Source: Nostoc cf. edaphicum LEGE 07299 (GTDB lineage Bacteria; Cyanobacteriota; Cyanobacteriia; Cyanobacteriales; Nostocaceae). From it: 7,764 bases of DNA. The position numbers and the translations under genes were made by a program. The stretch's first letter is position 1, and the number at the start of each line of letters is the position of its first letter. The notes under the pieces were generated by a model. That model was not told where the DNA came from. It searched no databases and saw nothing but the letters and a program-made list of their open reading frames with translations. Where the stretch lies: positions 1 to 7,764 of the forward strand of contig NZ_JADEXF010000123.1 of assembly GCF_015207245.1 (NCBI RefSeq), written 5' to 3'. Positions 6,749-7,764 of the stretch are shown in pieces.

Positions 6749-6774
6749 AATCCAACATAGGAAACATAAATACC

Positions 6775-7098
6775 ATGACACCAGAACTCAAAGACAAAAT
6801 TGATAGCTTGCTACAAGAAAACAAGATTTTAGTTTTCATGAAGGGAAACAAGTTAATGCCCCAATGTGGTTTCTCTAACAACGTTGTGCAGATTCTCAAT
6901 ACCTTGGGAGTTCCCTTTGAGACAGTTGACGTTCTATCAGACCCTGAAATCCGTCAAGGTATTAAAGAATACTCTAGCTGGCCCACAATTCCCCAAGTGT
7001 ATATCAATGGTGAATTCCTTGGCGGTTCTGATATTTTGATTGAACTGTACCAAAAAGGTGAATTGCAGGAGAAGGTAGAAGTCGCATTAGCTTCTTAA
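6775..7098 (+). CDS. grxD: Monothiol glutaredoxin (CGFS, Grx4 type)
   Basis: Cytoplasmic CGFS glutaredoxin that binds a glutathione-ligated [2Fe-2S] cluster, as a homodimer or as a heterodimer with BolA, for Fe-S delivery and iron sensing. From the ATG at 6775 the protein has 107 residues: glutathione-contacting K23 in FMKG, the active site C31-G-F-S34, WPTIPQVY (69-76) with the cis-proline, and GGSDI (83-87) ending the binding site. Length fits the single-domain type. AGGAAA (6759-6764) 10 nt before this ATG decides the start; a TTG 57 bp upstream in the same frame would add residues encoded by the intergenic repeat and is rejected. It follows bolA and is closed by a strong terminator at 7175-7220. 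Confidence 0.96.
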   Translation: MTPELKDKIDSLLQENKILVFMKGNKLMPQCGFSNNVVQILNTLGVPFETVDVLSDPEIRQGIKEYSSWPTIPQVYINGEFLGGSDILIELYQKGELQEKVEVALAS

Positions 7099-7174
7099 GC
7101 TCTCTTTACCCAAAATAAAGGGTATGTTGCTGAATTTTCGCTTCGCAATCAAGGTAATGTGCCGTTTTTAATAT

Positions 7175-7220
7175 CCTTGAAAGGAGAGATACTATTTCTT
7201 TCCCCTTTCAAGGGTTTTTT
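7175..7220 (+). terminator. Intrinsic terminator of the bolA-grxD unit
   Basis: CCTTGAAAGG (7175-7184) and CCTTTCAAGG (7204-7213) are perfect complements, 10 bp, with a 19-nt loop, followed by G and six T (7215-7220). No T-run lies on the other side, so it works rightward, 77 nt past the grxD stop. Confidence 0.85.
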
Positions 7221-7279
7221 AATCGGTTTCTGACAAAAAATACTCTTTGTTGGACTTGATTTCGTTGCTAGACAACAAT

Positions 7280-7320
7280 CCCCTCAGTCTGATTGGCAAA
7301 ACCAATATAGGGCTGAGGGG
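7280..7320. repeat. Strong two-part hairpin
   Basis: Outer arms CCCCTCAG (7280-7287) and CTGAGGGG (7313-7320) enclose an inner stem ATTGG (7292-7296) and CCAAT (7302-7306) with loop CAAAA; the internal loop is TCTG opposite ATAGGG. Neither side has a real T-run. It could be the 3' end of the minus-strand message or of an independent RNA. Confidence 0.65.
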
Positions 7321-7369
7321 ATGCGTTTAATCAATACAATATCTCCAAAATTCCACACCACGACACCCG

Positions 7370-7397
7370 TTGACCAATACAGATAATATGCTATAAT
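7370..7397 (+). promoter_or_regulatory. Near-consensus sigma-70-type promoter pointing into the 3' end of the minus-strand gene
   Basis: TTGACC (7370-7375, 5 of 6 to consensus) and TATAAT (7392-7397, 6 of 6) are 16 bp apart, with TGC directly before TATAAT giving an extended -10. A start near 7404 is expected. No gene on the plus strand follows within the window, so the product would be antisense to the DUF6761-like gene or a small RNA. Confidence 0.5.
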
Positions 7398-7403
7398 TAT
7401 CTG
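7380..7403. repeat. Perfect 8-bp inverted repeat overlapping the -10 element
   Basis: CAGATAAT (7380-7387) and ATTATCTG (7396-7403) are exact complements separated by ATGCTATA. The right arm overlaps the last two bases of TATAAT, as an operator might; read on the minus strand, it is a hairpin 42-65 nt after the DUF6761-like stop. Confidence 0.6.
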
Positions 7404-7444
7404 CGGTAATTAACGGTTACTAGCAATGACCAGGTAAATGGTAC

Positions 7445-7693
7445 TTAGTAGTAATCGGGTTGTGGTTGTGGTTGCGGCACTGCAAAGTTCGATCCATCGT
7501 ACAAGAAGCGGCTGGCTTCCTCTTCTAGGCGATGAATCAGATAAGGTTCAATGACGTTGCTATGTCGCAGTGCGGCTAGATATCCATCCAAATACATCCG
7601 CATATCATCCGTGCGATAACCGCGATTCCATAGCTCGATGAAGGCATCGGTGAGTCTTTGGTAATAGCGGATGGTTTGTGTGTCTTGGAGCAT
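7445..7693 (-). CDS. Small conserved cyanobacterial protein, DUF6761-like
   Basis: 82-residue soluble protein with no signal peptide or membrane segment. From the ATG at 7693 it starts MLQDTQTIRYYQRLTDAFIE and reads as an all-helical domain (about 5-67: ELWNRGYRTDDMRMYLDGYLAALRHS and the following VIEPYLIHRLEEEASRFLY part), then a short PQPQPQP tail ending DYY. I match it from memory to a small protein family restricted to cyanobacteria (DUF6761); function unknown. It has its own promoter candidate just upstream and no strong ribosome binding site; AGAG is about 17 nt before the ATG. It converges on grxD. A plus-strand promoter at 7370-7397 would make antisense RNA over its 3' end. Confidence 0.82.
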   Translation of the reverse strand: MLQDTQTIRYYQRLTDAFIELWNRGYRTDDMRMYLDGYLAALRHSNVIEPYLIHRLEEEASRFLYDGSNFAVPQPQPQPDYY

Positions 7694-7723
7694 AACTGCT
7701 GTATTAATCTCTTTGGAATGAGA

Positions 7724-7752
7724 ATTGTAAATGATTCACGCTAAAAAGTGAA
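7724..7752 (-). promoter_or_regulatory. Promoter candidate for the DUF6761-like gene
   Basis: Read on the minus strand, TTCACT (7752-7747) and TACAAT (7729-7724) are 17 bp apart; each matches consensus at 4-5 of 6 bases. Transcription would start near 7717, giving a leader of about 24 nt before the ATG at 7693. Confidence 0.45.
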
Positions 7753-7764
7753 GTGTAATTTCAC

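Larger units (their letters stand above)
7099..7444. other. 346-bp gap between convergent grxD and DUF6761-like gene
   Basis: No protein-coding frame was found. In order it holds the grxD terminator (7175-7220), a bipartite hairpin (7280-7320), and a plus-strand promoter-like sequence inside a palindrome (7370-7403). This is more structure than a simple convergent gap needs. Confidence 0.6.

Noticed and set aside
6718..6774. N-terminal extension of grxD from an upstream TTG
   Set aside because: The extension is encoded by the intergenic heptamer repeat, while the ATG at 6775 has AGGAAA at good spacing and begins the family's usual N terminus.
7476..7486. GTTCGATCC-type T-arm-like sequence
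   Set aside because: It lies within the coding part of the DUF6761-like gene and no other tRNA arms surround it.
1..7764. CRISPR array, transposase, phage or defence genes
   Set aside because: No evenly spaced long direct repeats and no such protein on either strand; all long frames are housekeeping genes or their shadows.
7748..7764. GTGAA...TTCAC inverted repeat at the right edge
   Set aside because: Only 5 bp and cut by the window end; it overlaps the -35 candidate of the minus-strand gene but is too short to call.

Overview
The window looks like chromosomal core sequence from a filamentous, probably heterocyst-forming (Nostocales-type) cyanobacterium. The evidence is a C5-pathway hemA next to a glpX-type FBPase/SBPase, five perfect copies of the HIP1 octamer GCGATCGC (548, 1104, 2424, 2688, 5794), a bolA/monothiol-glutaredoxin pair, a small cyanobacterium-type DUF6761-like protein, and intergenic DNA full of short 7-bp-phased repeats. 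The organism call is inference from gene content and repeats; no ribosomal gene or tRNA was seen.

Layout. Positions 1-2479 (minus strand): glpX, then 240 bp of repeat-rich spacer, then hemA, which runs off the left edge and lacks its last part. Positions 2480-4978 (plus strand): a small membrane protein with no good start codon, a CPYC glutaredoxin (grxC type), tadA (tRNA adenosine deaminase) and a PlsC-type acyltransferase. The gaps hold hairpins and repeats; the clearest is a 20-bp imperfect inverted repeat starting inside the grxC stop codon. Positions 4979-5594 form a 616-bp gap without a convincing gene but with palindromes and a possibly structured stretch. Positions 5595-6203: an exported helical-repeat protein of unknown function. 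Positions 6430-7098: bolA and the CGFS glutaredoxin grxD, closed by a strong intrinsic terminator at 7175-7220. Positions 7445-7693 (minus): the DUF6761-like gene, converging on grxD.

How the genes relate. glpX and hemA supply Calvin-cycle phosphatase activity and the first committed step of chlorophyll/heme synthesis. bolA and grxD form the familiar Fe-S/iron-handling pair. The dithiol glutaredoxin, TadA and acyltransferase are unrelated housekeeping functions that need not share an operon.

I found no phage, transposase, CRISPR or defence module, and no obvious new multi-gene system. The parts most worth a second look are non-coding: a near-consensus plus-strand promoter inside a perfect palindrome (7370-7403) that fires into the 3' end of the DUF6761-like gene, a strong bipartite hairpin at 7280-7320, the nested inverted repeats between glpX and hemA, and the 5400-5594 leader region.
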